A stretch of 64,000 bases of DNA from Tepidicaulis sp002389665 (GTDB taxonomy: Bacteria; Pseudomonadota; Alphaproteobacteria; Parvibaculales; Parvibaculaceae). The DNA lies in the NCBI RefSeq assembly GCF_965222285.1, contig NZ_OZ244942.1:1054001-1118000 (forward strand), read 5' to 3'. Made by a program: the position numbers and the translations under genes. The notes beneath the pieces were generated by a model, which worked only from the letters and a program-made list of their open reading frames with translations, searched no databases and was not told the origin of the DNA. This document shows, one piece after another, positions 19,348 through 28,781 of this stretch. Each line of letters begins with the position of its first letter. Position 1 is the first letter of the stretch.

Positions 19348-20277
19348 ATGGGCGAACTGGAAAAACGGACCGCGCAGGCGATCGTCAATATTTTCGAATC
19401 CGGCAAGGCGGCGGGTGATTACGGCGCGGTGACGGTGCTGGCGGGCGATAGCGGGCATCTGACCTATGGCAAGGCGCAGACGACGCTGGCAAGCGGCAAT
19501 CTCTATCTCTTGATCAAGGCCTATGTGGAAAGCGCCGGCGCGCTTTACGCTTCGGCGCTCAAGGAATACCTGCCCGCGCTGAAGCGCTGCGAGGCGAGCC
19601 TCGACAATGATGCCCGTCTGCGCTGGGTGTTGCAGGAGGCGGGCGCGGACCCCGCCATGCAGGACGTGCAGGATGGATTTTTCGACCGGGTCTTCTGGAA
19701 ACCGTCGGCGGATGCTGCCCGCGCCCTTGGCATCAAAACGCCGCTTGGACTTGCCGTCGTCTATGACAGTCACATCCACGGGTCCTGGCGCTATTTGAAG
19801 GGCCGGGTGGAAGAAAAGGCGGGTAAAGCCTCCACCATCGGCGAGAAACGGTGGATTGCCGCTTATGTGGGCGAGCGTAAAGCCTGGCTCGCCAGCCACG
19901 ACAACCGGCTGCTGCGCCGCACGATCTACCGCATGGAAGCCTTCGAGGAACTGATCGCCGCGGGCAATTGGAGCCTGGCGCTGCCTCTGACCGTGCGCGG
20001 GGTGCGCATCGATGCGGATATTATCGATTACCATCCTCCGGTCAGGGTTTCTGCGGAAGGAGCCGAAGAGCGGCTTTTGCTCCTGAAATCGCCCCCCATG
20101 ACGGGCGAGGATGTGCGGGCGCTGGAAGAAGCGCTGAAACGGCACGGATATGTGATCAATACGGATGGCGTTTTCGACGAAAATCTGGAACGGATCGTCA
20201 AGGACTTCCAGCAGCTCGAAAGACTGACCGCGGACGGGATCATCGGCGCCTCGACCCGCGCGGCTTTAGGGATTTAA
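19348..20277 (+). CDS. GH46 chitosanase-like protein with C-terminal peptidoglycan-binding domain
   Basis: A 309-residue protein in two parts. Residues 1-230 resemble GH46 chitosanases: AIVNIFESGK (E17) and AGDSGHLTYGKAQTTLASGN (D34), with the Glu/Asp spacing of the catalytic pair in that family. Residues about 245-309 form a PG_binding_1 domain (MTGEDVRALEEALKRHGYVI...VKDFQQLERLTADGIIGAST). No signal peptide is visible, which is odd for a polysaccharide hydrolase. The gene sits between ccmI and ccmE, so it interrupts a normally contiguous set. It may cleave cell-wall-derived or deacetylated amino sugars; chitosan activity is unproven. Confidence 0.75.
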   Translation: MGELEKRTAQAIVNIFESGKAAGDYGAVTVLAGDSGHLTYGKAQTTLASGNLYLLIKAYVESAGALYASALKEYLPALKRCEASLDNDARLRWVLQEAGADPAMQDVQDGFFDRVFWKPSADAARALGIKTPLGLAVVYDSHIHGSWRYLKGRVEEKAGKASTIGEKRWIAAYVGERKAWLASHDNRLLRRTIYRMEAFEELIAAGNWSLALPLTVRGVRIDADIIDYHPPVRVSAEGAEERLLLLKSPPMTGEDVRALEEALKRHGYVINTDGVFDENLERIVKDFQQLERLTADGIIGASTRAALGI

Positions 20278-20392
20278 CGGCGGTAAAGCGCGGTTTTCCG
20301 CGCCGTGCCGCGTCGATTTGGCTCTTTGCCAGGAAAAGCTGCGCGCTTTATATCAGGTAAGCTGAGGGCAGAGCAGGAACGGGACCGGATTT

Positions 20393-20875
20393 ATGACACG
20401 CAAACAGCGCCGCGCCAGTTTGATCGGGGCAGGGTTGGTTATTCTCGCGGCGGCGGTGGGCCTGGTGCTGACCGCGCTGCAGGACAATATCGTTTTCTTC
20501 TATAGCCCGAGCGACATTGCCGAGCGCGGCACGGAGCCGGGCGAACGCTTGCGGCTCGGCGGGCTGGTGGCGGAAGAAAGCGTGACGCGCGGCGAGGGCA
20601 CGGATGTGCGCTTCGATGTGACCGATTTCGCCGCGACCGTGACCGTCACCTATAGCGGCACGCTGCCCGATCTCTTCCGCGAAGGCCAGGGCGTCGTCAC
20701 CGAAGGCGTGCTCGGAGCGGACGGTGTTTTCGTTGCCGATACGGTGCTCGCCAAGCACGACGAAAATTACATGCCCCCGGAAGTTGCCGACGCGCTGAAG
20801 CGCACCGGGAATTGGCAGGGCGAAGGGGCGGAGAAAAGCCATTCGGAAACCTATGGAGAGGGAACCTATCCGTGA
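20393..20875 (+). CDS. ccmE: Cytochrome c maturation heme chaperone CcmE/CycJ
   Basis: A 160-residue periplasmic heme chaperone anchored by one N-terminal helix (LIGAGLVILAAAVGLVLTAL). It has the beta-barrel OB-fold segment (RLGGLVAEESV...FDVTDFAATVTVTYSGTLPDLFREGQGVV) and the heme-attachment motif HDENY with H122 and Y126. CcmE binds heme covalently and passes it to CcmF. The stop overlaps the GTG start of ccmF (GTGA), so translation is coupled. Length is normal for the family. Confidence 0.96.
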   Translation: MTRKQRRASLIGAGLVILAAAVGLVLTALQDNIVFFYSPSDIAERGTEPGERLRLGGLVAEESVTRGEGTDVRFDVTDFAATVTVTYSGTLPDLFREGQGVVTEGVLGADGVFVADTVLAKHDENYMPPEVADALKRTGNWQGEGAEKSHSETYGEGTYP

Positions 20876-22860
20876 TCGCTGAAACAGGCCATTTCGCCCT
20901 CGTTCTTGCGTTCGCGGTGGCGCTTCTCCAGACCGTTCTGCCGCAGATCGGCGCCTACCGGCAGGATGCGCGGCTGATGGCGGTGGGCGTGCCGGCGGCG
21001 CAGGCGCAGTTCCTGCTCGTCCTTCTTTCTTTCGCCGCATTGAACGCAGCATTCGTGACGTCCGACTTTTCGGTCTATGCGGTGGCGCAGCATTCTCATT
21101 CCGCCAAGCCGCTGCTTTATAAGATCACCGGTGTCTGGGGGAACCATGAAGGCTCGATGCTGCTCTGGATCCTCATTCTTTCGGTCTTCGGCGCGGCGGT
21201 GGCGACCTTCGGGCGCGATCTGCCCGACAGTTTGCGCGCCCGTGTGCTTTCCGTTCAGGCGCTGATCGGCGTCGCCTTTCTCGCCTTCCTGCTTTTCACC
21301 TCGAACCCGTTCACGCGGCTCGATCCTGCGCCCATCGATGGCGGCGGTCTCAACCCGCTCCTGCAGGACCCGGCGCTCGCCTTTCATCCGCCCTTCCTCT
21401 ACATGGGCTATGTCGGCTTTTCGATGGCGTTCTCTTTTGCCGTTGCCGCGCTTCTCGAAGGCAAAGTCGATCCGGGCTGGGCGCGCTGGGTGCGCCCCTG
21501 GACGCTTGCAGCCTGGATGGCGCTGACGCTCGGCATCGCCATGGGCTCCTGGTGGGCCTATTACGAGCTTGGCTGGGGCGGCTGGTGGTTCTGGGACCCG
21601 GTGGAAAATGCGTCCCTCATGCCCTGGCTCGTCGGCACGGCGCTTTTGCATTCAGCCATTGTGGTGGAAAAGCGCGGCGCACTGAAAAGCTGGACGATCC
21701 TGCTTGCGATCTTCGCTTTCTCGCTCAGCCTTATCGGCACGTTCCTGGTGCGCTCGGGCGTGCTCACCTCCGTTCATGCTTTTGCGACGGACCCGGAACG
21801 CGGGCTCGTTATTCTGGGCATACTTGCCTTCTTCATCGGCGGGGCGCTGACGCTTTACGCGTGGCGGGCGCCGCAGCTGAAAGGCGGCGGGCTTTTCGCG
21901 CCGGTCAGCCGCGAAAGCGCGCTGGTGCTCAACAATCTTTTCCTCGCAGCGGCAACGGTGGCTGTGTTCGTCGGCACGCTTTATCCGCTGGGGCTCGATG
22001 CGCTGACGGGTGAGAAGATTTCCGTCGGCCCGCCTTTCTTCAATATGACCTTTGTGCCTATCGTGTTGCCGCTTCTTTTGCTGGTGCCGCTCGGCCCGCT
22101 GCTTGCCTGGAAGCGGTCGGATATTTACCCCGTTCTGCAGCGGCTTTTCGCGGCGGCGGGGCTTGCCATTCTCACCATCATCGCCGTTGCGGCGGTGAGA
22201 GGCGAGGGGCCGTGGCTCGCGCCCATCGGCCTCGGGCTTGCCGCCTGGCTCGTCTTCGGTGCCTTTTCCGACATCGCCTACCGGGTGAAAGCCTTCAAGG
22301 TGCCCGCCCGCGAGAGCCTGCGCCGGTTGCGGCATCTGCCCCGCGCGGTCTGGGGCTCGACGCTGGCTCATGCCGGGGTCGGTATCATGGTGGCGGGCAT
22401 TGTCGGCATTTCCGCCTGGCGCGTTGAAAGTGTGGCGGCCATGGCGACCGGCGACGTGCTGGAGGTCGGCGGCTATGAACTCATGCTGGCGAATGTCGGG
22501 GCCTATGAGGGACCGAACTTCCGCGCCGAGAAAGCCGAATTCATTGCTGTGAAAAACGGCCGTGAGATTGGCCGGCTGCGTCCTGAAAAACGCGTCTATC
22601 CGGTGCAGAACATGCCGACCACGGAAGCGGCGATCTACACCGCCTGGATTTCCGATCTCTATGTCGTGCTGGGCGACCGGCGCGGTGAGAACGAATGGAC
22701 CGTGCGCGCTTATGTAAACCCGCTCGTCCCCTGGATATGGATCGGATCGGTGATCATGGTACTGGGCGGGGCAGTCTCGCTTTCCGACCGGCGTTACCGG
22801 CTCGGTATTCCCTTTGCCCGGCGCAAAGCGCGGGTGGCGGCGGAAGGAGCAGCATCTTGA
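20872..22860 (+). CDS. ccmF: Heme lyase CcmF/CycK
   Basis: A 662-residue multispanning inner-membrane protein. The GTG at 20872, overlapping the ccmE stop by 4 nt, gives the standard N-terminus (IAETGHFALVLAFAVALLQTV). The heme-handling WWD motif is WGGWWFWDPVENASLMPW. Also present are WGNHEGSMLLW and LNPLLQDPALAFHPPFLYMGYVGF. CcmF takes heme from CcmE and, with CcmH and CcmI, ligates it to apocytochrome c. Length matches the family, and the stop abuts the ccmH ATG. Confidence 0.97.
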   Translation: MIAETGHFALVLAFAVALLQTVLPQIGAYRQDARLMAVGVPAAQAQFLLVLLSFAALNAAFVTSDFSVYAVAQHSHSAKPLLYKITGVWGNHEGSMLLWILILSVFGAAVATFGRDLPDSLRARVLSVQALIGVAFLAFLLFTSNPFTRLDPAPIDGGGLNPLLQDPALAFHPPFLYMGYVGFSMAFSFAVAALLEGKVDPGWARWVRPWTLAAWMALTLGIAMGSWWAYYELGWGGWWFWDPVENASLMPWLVGTALLHSAIVVEKRGALKSWTILLAIFAFSLSLIGTFLVRSGVLTSVHAFATDPERGLVILGILAFFIGGALTLYAWRAPQLKGGGLFAPVSRESALVLNNLFLAAATVAVFVGTLYPLGLDALTGEKISVGPPFFNMTFVPIVLPLLLLVPLGPLLAWKRSDIYPVLQRLFAAAGLAILTIIAVAAVRGEGPWLAPIGLGLAAWLVFGAFSDIAYRVKAFKVPARESLRRLRHLPRAVWGSTLAHAGVGIMVAGIVGISAWRVESVAAMATGDVLEVGGYELMLANVGAYEGPNFRAEKAEFIAVKNGREIGRLRPEKRVYPVQNMPTTEAAIYTAWISDLYVVLGDRRGENEWTVRAYVNPLVPWIWIGSVIMVLGGAVSLSDRRYRLGIPFARRKARVAAEGAAS

Positions 22861-23360
22861 TGCGCGGGCTCTTCAATAAGAGTGCGGCGCTTTGCCTCTG
22901 CGCCGTGCTTTGGATGGGTTTTGCCCTTCCGGCAGGGGCGATCGAGCCCGGCGAGAAGCTCGACGACCCGAAGCTGGAGGAGCGCGCGCGCGAGCTTTCC
23001 CGCGAATTGCGCTGCCTTGTCTGTCAGAACCAATCTATCGATGATTCCGATGCGCCGCTGGCGCGGGATCTGCGCCTTCTGGTGCGCGACCGGCTGAAGG
23101 AAGGCGATAGCAACGAGGAAGTGCTGGACTATATCGTGGCGCGCTATGGCGACTTCGTGCTTCTGCGCCCGCCCGTGCGCCCGGAAACCTGGGCGCTTTG
23201 GGCCGCGCCCTTCGCGGCGCTTCTGATCGGCGGCGTCGTGGTGTTCGTGCTCTTCCGGCGTAAAAGGGAAGAGGGGGCGGAAGCCGCGCCGCTTTCCCCG
23301 GAAGAAGCGGCCCGGCTCGATGCACTGCTCGAAGAGTCGGATACGAAAACGCGTGAATAG
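22860..23360 (+). CDS. ccmH: Cytochrome c maturation thiol-disulfide protein CcmH/CycL
   Basis: A 166-residue CcmH of the short (CycL) type. The ATG at 22860 overlaps the ccmF stop by one base. A signal peptide (LCLCAVLWMGFALPAGA) precedes the periplasmic domain with the redox motif LRCLVCQNQS (C52, C55). A C-terminal anchor follows (WALWAAPFAALLIGGVVVFVLF). It reduces or presents the apocytochrome CXXCH thiols to the heme lyase. ccmA, ccmB, ccmC and the thioredoxin-like ccmG are not in the window and must be elsewhere. Confidence 0.95.
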   Translation: MRGLFNKSAALCLCAVLWMGFALPAGAIEPGEKLDDPKLEERARELSRELRCLVCQNQSIDDSDAPLARDLRLLVRDRLKEGDSNEEVLDYIVARYGDFVLLRPPVRPETWALWAAPFAALLIGGVVVFVLFRRKREEGAEAAPLSPEEAARLDALLEESDTKTRE

Positions 23361-23438
23361 GAACGCGTTTCCCGTCACACTTCCTCTTTAGATTGGCTGC
23401 CGGGCGGAACGTTTGGCGAAAAACAATCGGAGAGAAAG

Positions 23439-24674
23439 ATGGCCGTTCAATCCGAAAAGATCACCTTCAAAGGCGCGCTCGGCGAGGAGCTGGCTGCCCG
23501 GCTTGACCGGCCGGACGGGCCGCCGCGTGCCTACGCACTTTTTGCGCATTGCTTTACCTGCTCGAAGGATGTTTTCGCCGCCTCGCGCATCGCCTCCGCG
23601 CTCGCCGAGCGGGGCATTGCCGTGCTACGGTTCGATTTCACCGGGCTCGGCATGAGCGGCGGTGATTTTTCCAACACGAATTTTTCATCGAATGTGGCCG
23701 ACCTTGTCGCCGCTGCCGACTTTCTGCGTGAGACCTATGAAGCGCCCGACATTCTTGTCGGTCACAGTCTGGGCGGGGCGGCGGTGCTGGCGGCGGCGGA
23801 GAAAATTCCCGAGGCGGCGGCCATCGCAACGATCGGTGCGCCCGCGGATGCGGCCCATGTCGCGCATAATTTCGGTGAGAAGATTTGCGAGATCAACGAA
23901 AACGGTGAAGCGGAAGTCATGCTCGCCGGGCGCAGCTTCACCATCAAACAGCAGTTTCTCTACGATATCGAAACCTCGCGGCAGCGCGATCATATCGGCA
24001 AGCTGAAAAAGGCGCTGCTCATCTTTCATGCTCCCCTGGACGAGCAGGTGGGCATCGACAATGCTTCGGAAATCTTTCTTGCCGCCAAGCACCCGAAAAG
24101 TTTCGTCTCGCTCGACAATGCCGATCATCTTTTAACGCGGAAAGAAGACGCGGTTTATGTCGCCGATGTGCTAACCGCCTGGGCGCAGCGCTATATCGAA
24201 ACCCCTGCGCCGGTGGAAAAGCCGACGGGCCAGGAGGGCAGCGTCAGCGTGGCAGAAACGGGCGCAGGCAAGTTTCAGCAAAAGGTAGAGATCGGTCCGC
24301 ACAGCTTTCTTGCCGATGAGCCGGAAAGCGTGGGCGGCATGAATTCAGGCCCTGCGCCTTACGACTGGGTTCTGGCCGGGCTCGGCGCCTGCACTTCCAT
24401 GACTTTGCGTATGTATGCCGATGCCAAGAAATGGCCACTTAAGGGGGTTAGCGTACACCTTGAACATAGCAAGGTGCATGCGGAGGATTGCGAAGACTGC
24501 GAAGAAAAATCCGGCGCCAAGATTGATCTCATGACGCGTGAGATCGCGCTGCTGGGCGATTTGAGCGATGAGCAGCGCGCAAGGCTGATGGAAATTGCCG
24601 ATAAGTGCCCCGTGCACCGGACACTGGAATCGAAAGTGCGTGTCGAAACCCGCCTTGCGGATGAGGTCAAATAA
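23439..24674 (+). CDS. Bifunctional alpha/beta hydrolase / OsmC family protein
   Basis: A 411-residue fusion. Residues 1-255 form an alpha/beta hydrolase with nucleophile S110 in GHSLGGAAV and a late His near 230 (DNADHLLT). Residues 270-411 form an OsmC domain with the two redox Cys at C318 (GLGACTSMTL) and C390 (KCPVHRTLES), the peroxidase pair of organic-hydroperoxide-reducing OsmC/Ohr proteins. The fusion is known in other bacteria, so it is not a misassembly. It lies between ccmH and degP on the same strand, consistent with an oxidative or envelope stress role. Confidence 0.92.
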   Translation: MAVQSEKITFKGALGEELAARLDRPDGPPRAYALFAHCFTCSKDVFAASRIASALAERGIAVLRFDFTGLGMSGGDFSNTNFSSNVADLVAAADFLRETYEAPDILVGHSLGGAAVLAAAEKIPEAAAIATIGAPADAAHVAHNFGEKICEINENGEAEVMLAGRSFTIKQQFLYDIETSRQRDHIGKLKKALLIFHAPLDEQVGIDNASEIFLAAKHPKSFVSLDNADHLLTRKEDAVYVADVLTAWAQRYIETPAPVEKPTGQEGSVSVAETGAGKFQQKVEIGPHSFLADEPESVGGMNSGPAPYDWVLAGLGACTSMTLRMYADAKKWPLKGVSVHLEHSKVHAEDCEDCEEKSGAKIDLMTREIALLGDLSDEQRARLMEIADKCPVHRTLESKVRVETRLADEVK

Positions 24675-24788
24675 GGCAATTTCTGGGCGGATCAAATTAA
24701 AGAAATTTAATCGCGCGGACAGCGTGCCGTAAGCTCACACTTCCTATGTTCATACTCAAGGATGTCCTTCATCACAGGGGTAGCGAAC

Positions 24789-26300
24789 ATGACGGATCAT
24801 GTGAAAAACGCAAAAACCACTTCAGCAAAAAGTAAAGCGGTGCGGCCCATTGCGCTTGCCGCCGCGTTGGCCGCAGCCGGGATCATCGGCTATGGCGCGG
24901 GCAGCACGAGCCCTGATGTCGCCCGGGCGGCCTCCAATCCTTTTGCGGAAAACCGCCAGGAAAGCACGGAGATCGAGCCCGTCGCCCCGTCCAATGCGCC
25001 GGCAAGCTTTGCCGATGTGGTGGAACGTGTGGGACCTGCGGTGGTGAGCGTGCGCGTGACGCAAAAGGCGGAAGCTGGGCCTGCAGCGGGTATGGACCTG
25101 CCGCCCGGTCATCCGCTTGAGCGCTTCTTTAAGCAGTTTGGCGCGCCGAATGGCGGCGGCAGTCAGCCTGCACCCAAACGCCAGGCGCAAGGGTCCGGTT
25201 TCTTCATTTCCTCTGACGGCTATGTGGTGACGAACAACCATGTCGTTGAAGGCGGTGAGGAAATTCTGATCGCCCTGAGCAATGGAGACGAGCTGAAAGC
25301 CAAGATCGTCGGCACCGACCCCAAGACCGATCTCGCACTGTTGAAAACCGAACCTGAAAAAGCCATGCCCTATGTGGCTTTTGCGCCGGAAGACAATTTG
25401 CGTATCGGTGACTGGGTGGTGGCCGTGGGCAATCCCTTCGGCCTTGGCGGCACGGTAACCTCCGGCATCGTTTCGGCGCGCGGGCGCGATATCGGCGCGG
25501 GACCTTATGACGATTTCATCCAGATCGATGCGTCGATCAACCGCGGCAATTCCGGCGGGCCGACCTTCGATCTGGCGGGCAACGTTGTGGGCGTGAACAC
25601 CGCGATCTTCTCGCCCTCCGGCGGCAGTGTCGGTATCGGTTTTGCGATCCCCGCCAATGTGGCCCAGGACGTAATTGCCGATCTGAAAGAACATGGCAGC
25701 GTGACGCGCGGCTGGCTCGGCGTGTCCATTCAGCCGGTGACACCTGAAATTGCCGAAAGCCTCGGCCTTGAAGAAGGTGAAGGCGCGCTTGTCGCCGATG
25801 TCATGAAAGGCAGCCCGGCGGACAAGTCCGGCCTTGAGACGGGCGACGTCATTTTGGCTATTGACGGTAAGAAGATGAAAGACGCGCGGGATGTGAGCCG
25901 GGCGGTCGCCGGTTACGACCCCGGAACGGAAGTGAATTTCGAATTGCTGCGCGAAGGCGATGAGCAGGATGTCGAGGTGGTGCTCGGCGAATTCCCAAAA
26001 GAGCCACGCCAGGTGGCCGCGCGTGAAGGCGCCCCTGCCGGGAAGGTTGGTGAGCTTGGTTTGGCGCTGACCTCCGGACCGGACGGCGGCGTGGTCGTGC
26101 AAGGGGTCGACCCGCAAAGCGAGGCGGCGGCCAAGGGCGTGCGCCCCGGCGATGTGATCGTCAAGGTGAATGGCCGCACGGTCTCCAACCCCGGCGAACT
26201 TGAAACGCGAATCGAAGAATCGGGCAAAAGCTCGGTGCTGCTTCTCCTGCGCAATGAGAGCGGCCAGCACTTTGTCGCCCTCTCGCTAAAAGATGCGTGA
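24789..26300 (+). CDS. degP: Do-family periplasmic serine protease DegP/HtrA
   Basis: A 503-residue trypsin-like protease with two PDZ domains. I choose ATG 24789 (AGGGG 8 nt upstream) over ATG 24762, which has no spaced ribosome site. A hydrophobic export segment lies at residues 20-37 (PIALAAALAAAGIIGYGAG). The catalytic triad is H151 (TNNHVVEGG), D181 (DPKTDLALLK) and S255 (RGNSGGPTF). PDZ1 is near 290-375 (WLGVSIQPVTPEIAESLGL) and PDZ2 near 405-495. It degrades misfolded envelope proteins. Its place after ccmH matches the rhizobial cycHJKL-degP order. Confidence 0.95.
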   Translation: MTDHVKNAKTTSAKSKAVRPIALAAALAAAGIIGYGAGSTSPDVARAASNPFAENRQESTEIEPVAPSNAPASFADVVERVGPAVVSVRVTQKAEAGPAAGMDLPPGHPLERFFKQFGAPNGGGSQPAPKRQAQGSGFFISSDGYVVTNNHVVEGGEEILIALSNGDELKAKIVGTDPKTDLALLKTEPEKAMPYVAFAPEDNLRIGDWVVAVGNPFGLGGTVTSGIVSARGRDIGAGPYDDFIQIDASINRGNSGGPTFDLAGNVVGVNTAIFSPSGGSVGIGFAIPANVAQDVIADLKEHGSVTRGWLGVSIQPVTPEIAESLGLEEGEGALVADVMKGSPADKSGLETGDVILAIDGKKMKDARDVSRAVAGYDPGTEVNFELLREGDEQDVEVVLGEFPKEPRQVAAREGAPAGKVGELGLALTSGPDGGVVVQGVDPQSEAAAKGVRPGDVIVKVNGRTVSNPGELETRIEESGKSSVLLLLRNESGQHFVALSLKDA

Positions 26301-26381
26301 TGGCGCGGGCAGGTCGGGCGCGTGCCGGGCCTGCCCCGCAATCCCGTAATTATGGGCCTGTTATGCGTTTTGGCCCTTAAG

Positions 26382-26417
26382 GCCGCACCGGTGATCCGTC
26401 CCCCTAGCCGGTGCGGC
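26382..26417. terminator. GC-rich hairpin between degP and the response regulator, probable terminator
   Basis: A perfect 10-bp inverted repeat, GCCGCACCGG at 26382-26391 and CCGGTGCGGC at 26408-26417, with a 16-nt loop. It is followed by CCCCCTTTTCC rather than a pure T run. It most likely reduces read-through from degP into the regulator pair. Confidence 0.55.
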
Positions 26418-26453
26418 TGCCCCCTTTTCCTTTAAAACTCAAGTGAGGCGAGG

Positions 26454-27215
26454 ATGACAGCCCAGCCGTTTTTGACGCATGATGTGTGCGCGCTCGAACC
26501 GGAAACGGAAAAGAGAGAAGGGGAGGAACGAGGTAAGGTGCGTATCCTTGTTATCGAGGACGACATCGAGGCGGCGACCTATGTGGTCAAAGGCCTGCGG
26601 GAAAGCGGCCACATCGTCGATCATGCCGGCGATGGCGAAGAAGGCGTGACGCTGGCGCTTTCCGGCACTTATGACGTGATGGTCGTGGACCGCATGCTGC
26701 CGAAACGCGACGGCCTTTCCGTCGTCGAGGCGCTGCGCGAAAATGCCGATGCAACGCCCGTTCTCTTTCTCAGCGCCTTGGGGGAAGTGGATGACCGGGT
26801 CAAAGGCCTGCGGGCGGGCGGCGACGATTATCTCACGAAGCCTTTCGCCTTTGCCGAGCTTCTGGCGCGGATCGAGGTGCTGGCGCGCCGGGCGAACCCG
26901 GATAGCGTGCAGACCAAGCTGTCGGTCGGCGATCTGGAACTCGACCTTCTCACCCGTAAGGTGCAGCGGGCGGGGCAGGATATCGACCTGCAGCCGCGCG
27001 AGTTCCGCCTGCTCGAATATCTCATGAAACATAGCGGTCAGGTGGTGACGCGCACCATGCTTCTGGAAAATGTCTGGGAATATCATTTCGATCCCCAGAC
27101 CAATGTGATCGACGTGCATATTTCCCGGCTTAGATCGAAGATCGACAAGAATTTCGGCGAGCCGCTTTTGCACACGATCCGCGGTGCGGGGTATTCGCTG
27201 CGTGCTGCTGACTAA
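26454..27215 (+). CDS. OmpR-family response regulator
   Basis: A winged-helix response regulator. From ATG 26454 (GAGGCGAGG upstream) it has 253 residues with an unusual leader of 28 residues. From the in-frame GTG at 26538 (MRILVIEDD) it would have the usual 225 residues and the phosphoacceptor at the canonical position 51 (VVDRMLP). The later start is therefore also credible. The receiver ends with DDYLTKPF, and the DNA-binding domain ends TIRGAGYSLRAAD. The partner kinase gene overlaps its 3' end by 14 nt. The target genes are unknown; FeuP-type or CpxR-type envelope control is possible given degP upstream. Confidence 0.9.
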   Translation: MTAQPFLTHDVCALEPETEKREGEERGKVRILVIEDDIEAATYVVKGLRESGHIVDHAGDGEEGVTLALSGTYDVMVVDRMLPKRDGLSVVEALRENADATPVLFLSALGEVDDRVKGLRAGGDDYLTKPFAFAELLARIEVLARRANPDSVQTKLSVGDLELDLLTRKVQRAGQDIDLQPREFRLLEYLMKHSGQVVTRTMLLENVWEYHFDPQTNVIDVHISRLRSKIDKNFGEPLLHTIRGAGYSLRAAD

Positions 27216-28575
27216 TCTCCTTAAAACCTCGACGTTCCGGCTGGCGGTGATCTATCTCGCCTTGTTCGTGACGTCGGTGATCGCGCTTTTGGGGTATATT
27301 TACTGGAACACAGCCGGCTTTCTCGCCCGCCAGACCGACCAGGCAGTGGAAGCGGAGATACAAGGCCTTGCCGAGCAATATGCGCAAGGCGGGCTGCCGC
27401 TTCTCGTTCACACGGTCATTCAGCGCTCGCGCGATCCGCGTCAGAGCCTTTATCTCGTGCTCGATCCGCGCGGCAACGTGCTGGCGGGTAATCTCGACAG
27501 CAAGCCCGCCGCGCTGCAAGGGCCGGACGGCTATGTGGAATTCAACTATCAGCGCCGCACCATGGAAGGGGTGGAGCGCCATGCCGCCCGCGCCCGTTAC
27601 ATCGAACTGCCGGAAGGATTCTTTTTGCTGGTGGGGCGCGATGTGGAGGAGCGGCGCAATATCGAAAGCCTGATCACTGCCTCGCTCATTTGGGCCGTGG
27701 CGCTGACGCTGGGGCTCGGGCTCATCGGCGGGCTGATCATGAGCCGCAACATGCTGGCGCGTCTCGACGACATCAACCGTACGAGCCGGGAGATCATGCG
27801 CGGGGATCTGGCCCGGCGTATTCCCGTTTCCGGTACAGGTGACGAGCTCGACCAGCTTGCGGGCAATCTCAACAATATGCTCGAACAGATCGAGGCCCTG
27901 ATGATGGGGATGCGTGAGGTGACGGACAATGTCGCTCATGATCTGCGCAGCCCCTTGAACCGGCTGCGCAACCGGCTGGAAGTGACGCTGATGAAGCCGG
28001 CAAGCGAGGCCGACTACAAGGACGTGCTGGAAAAGACGATCAGCGAGGCGGATCACCTTCTGGCGACGTTCAATGCGCTTCTCTCCATCGCCCGGGCCGA
28101 GGCGCGCAGCTCGCGCGAAGCCATGGTGGATGTGGATATTTCCGCGCTGGTGCTGGATGCGGTGGAGCTTTACGAACCCGTCGCCGAGGAAGCGGAGTTG
28201 ACCTTGAAGGCGGATGTGCCGGAAGGCCTCAAACTTTTCGCCAACCGCGAAATCCTCTCCCAGGCGATTGCCAATCTCATCGACAATGCCATCAAGCATG
28301 GGCGCAAGGGCGAGGAAGGGGGCGAGATCACCGTCAAGGCGGCGCTTGCCCATGGCCGTGTGGTGCTCAGCGTTTCGGACAATGGGCCGGGCATTCCGGA
28401 AGCCGACCGGGCGCGGGTGCTGGAGCGTTTCGTGCGCCTTGAGGCAAGCCGCAACACGCCGGGCAGCGGGCTCGGGCTGTCGCTCGCCGCCGCCGCGGCG
28501 CGCCTTCATAATGGCCGCATCACCCTTTCGGATGCAGAGCCAGGACTCTGTGTAACGCTTTCTCTGCCCGTCTGA
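27202..28575 (+). CDS. Sensor histidine kinase with HAMP domain
   Basis: A 457-residue kinase starting at GTG 27202 within the regulator gene. Two transmembrane helices (about 11-34 and 158-180) bracket a periplasmic sensor of about 120 residues (DPRGNVLAGNLDS...). HAMP follows (MSRNMLARLDDINRTSREIMRGDLARRI), then HisKA with NVAHDLRSPLNRLRNR (H246) and HATPase_c (LIDNAIKHG, DNGPGIP, GSGLGLSLA). The VAHDLRSPL form of the H-box is typical of OmpR-partner kinases. It forms a cognate pair with the overlapping regulator. Confidence 0.92.
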   Translation: MLLTNLLKTSTFRLAVIYLALFVTSVIALLGYIYWNTAGFLARQTDQAVEAEIQGLAEQYAQGGLPLLVHTVIQRSRDPRQSLYLVLDPRGNVLAGNLDSKPAALQGPDGYVEFNYQRRTMEGVERHAARARYIELPEGFFLLVGRDVEERRNIESLITASLIWAVALTLGLGLIGGLIMSRNMLARLDDINRTSREIMRGDLARRIPVSGTGDELDQLAGNLNNMLEQIEALMMGMREVTDNVAHDLRSPLNRLRNRLEVTLMKPASEADYKDVLEKTISEADHLLATFNALLSIARAEARSSREAMVDVDISALVLDAVELYEPVAEEAELTLKADVPEGLKLFANREILSQAIANLIDNAIKHGRKGEEGGEITVKAALAHGRVVLSVSDNGPGIPEADRARVLERFVRLEASRNTPGSGLGLSLAAAAARLHNGRITLSDAEPGLCVTLSLPV

Positions 28576-28781
28576 CTGCGCCCCCTATCTTTCCTGACCG
28601 CAAGCGCTCTCGTGCGAATCGCAAAAGAAGCTGCGCGAATCGGATTTGCGGATAACAGGAATCCGCGTCAGGACGGGCGATTTCGGCCCCTGCATTTGGG
28701 GATAAACCCGCTTTTATGTGCATTTATCGCACGGAAAACGCAGAAAATGGCGTCCTGATGCGGGATTTTGTCCGTTTTTCA

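Noticed and set aside
20288..20303. GCGCGG-TTTT-CCGCGC hairpin after the chitosanase-like gene as a terminator
   Set aside because: No T run follows. It may be a minor structure between cotranscribed genes.
24696..24711. ATTAAA-GAAA-TTTAAT inverted repeat upstream of degP as an operator
   Set aside because: Short, purely A-T arms occur easily by chance, and no regulator or promoter relation is clear.
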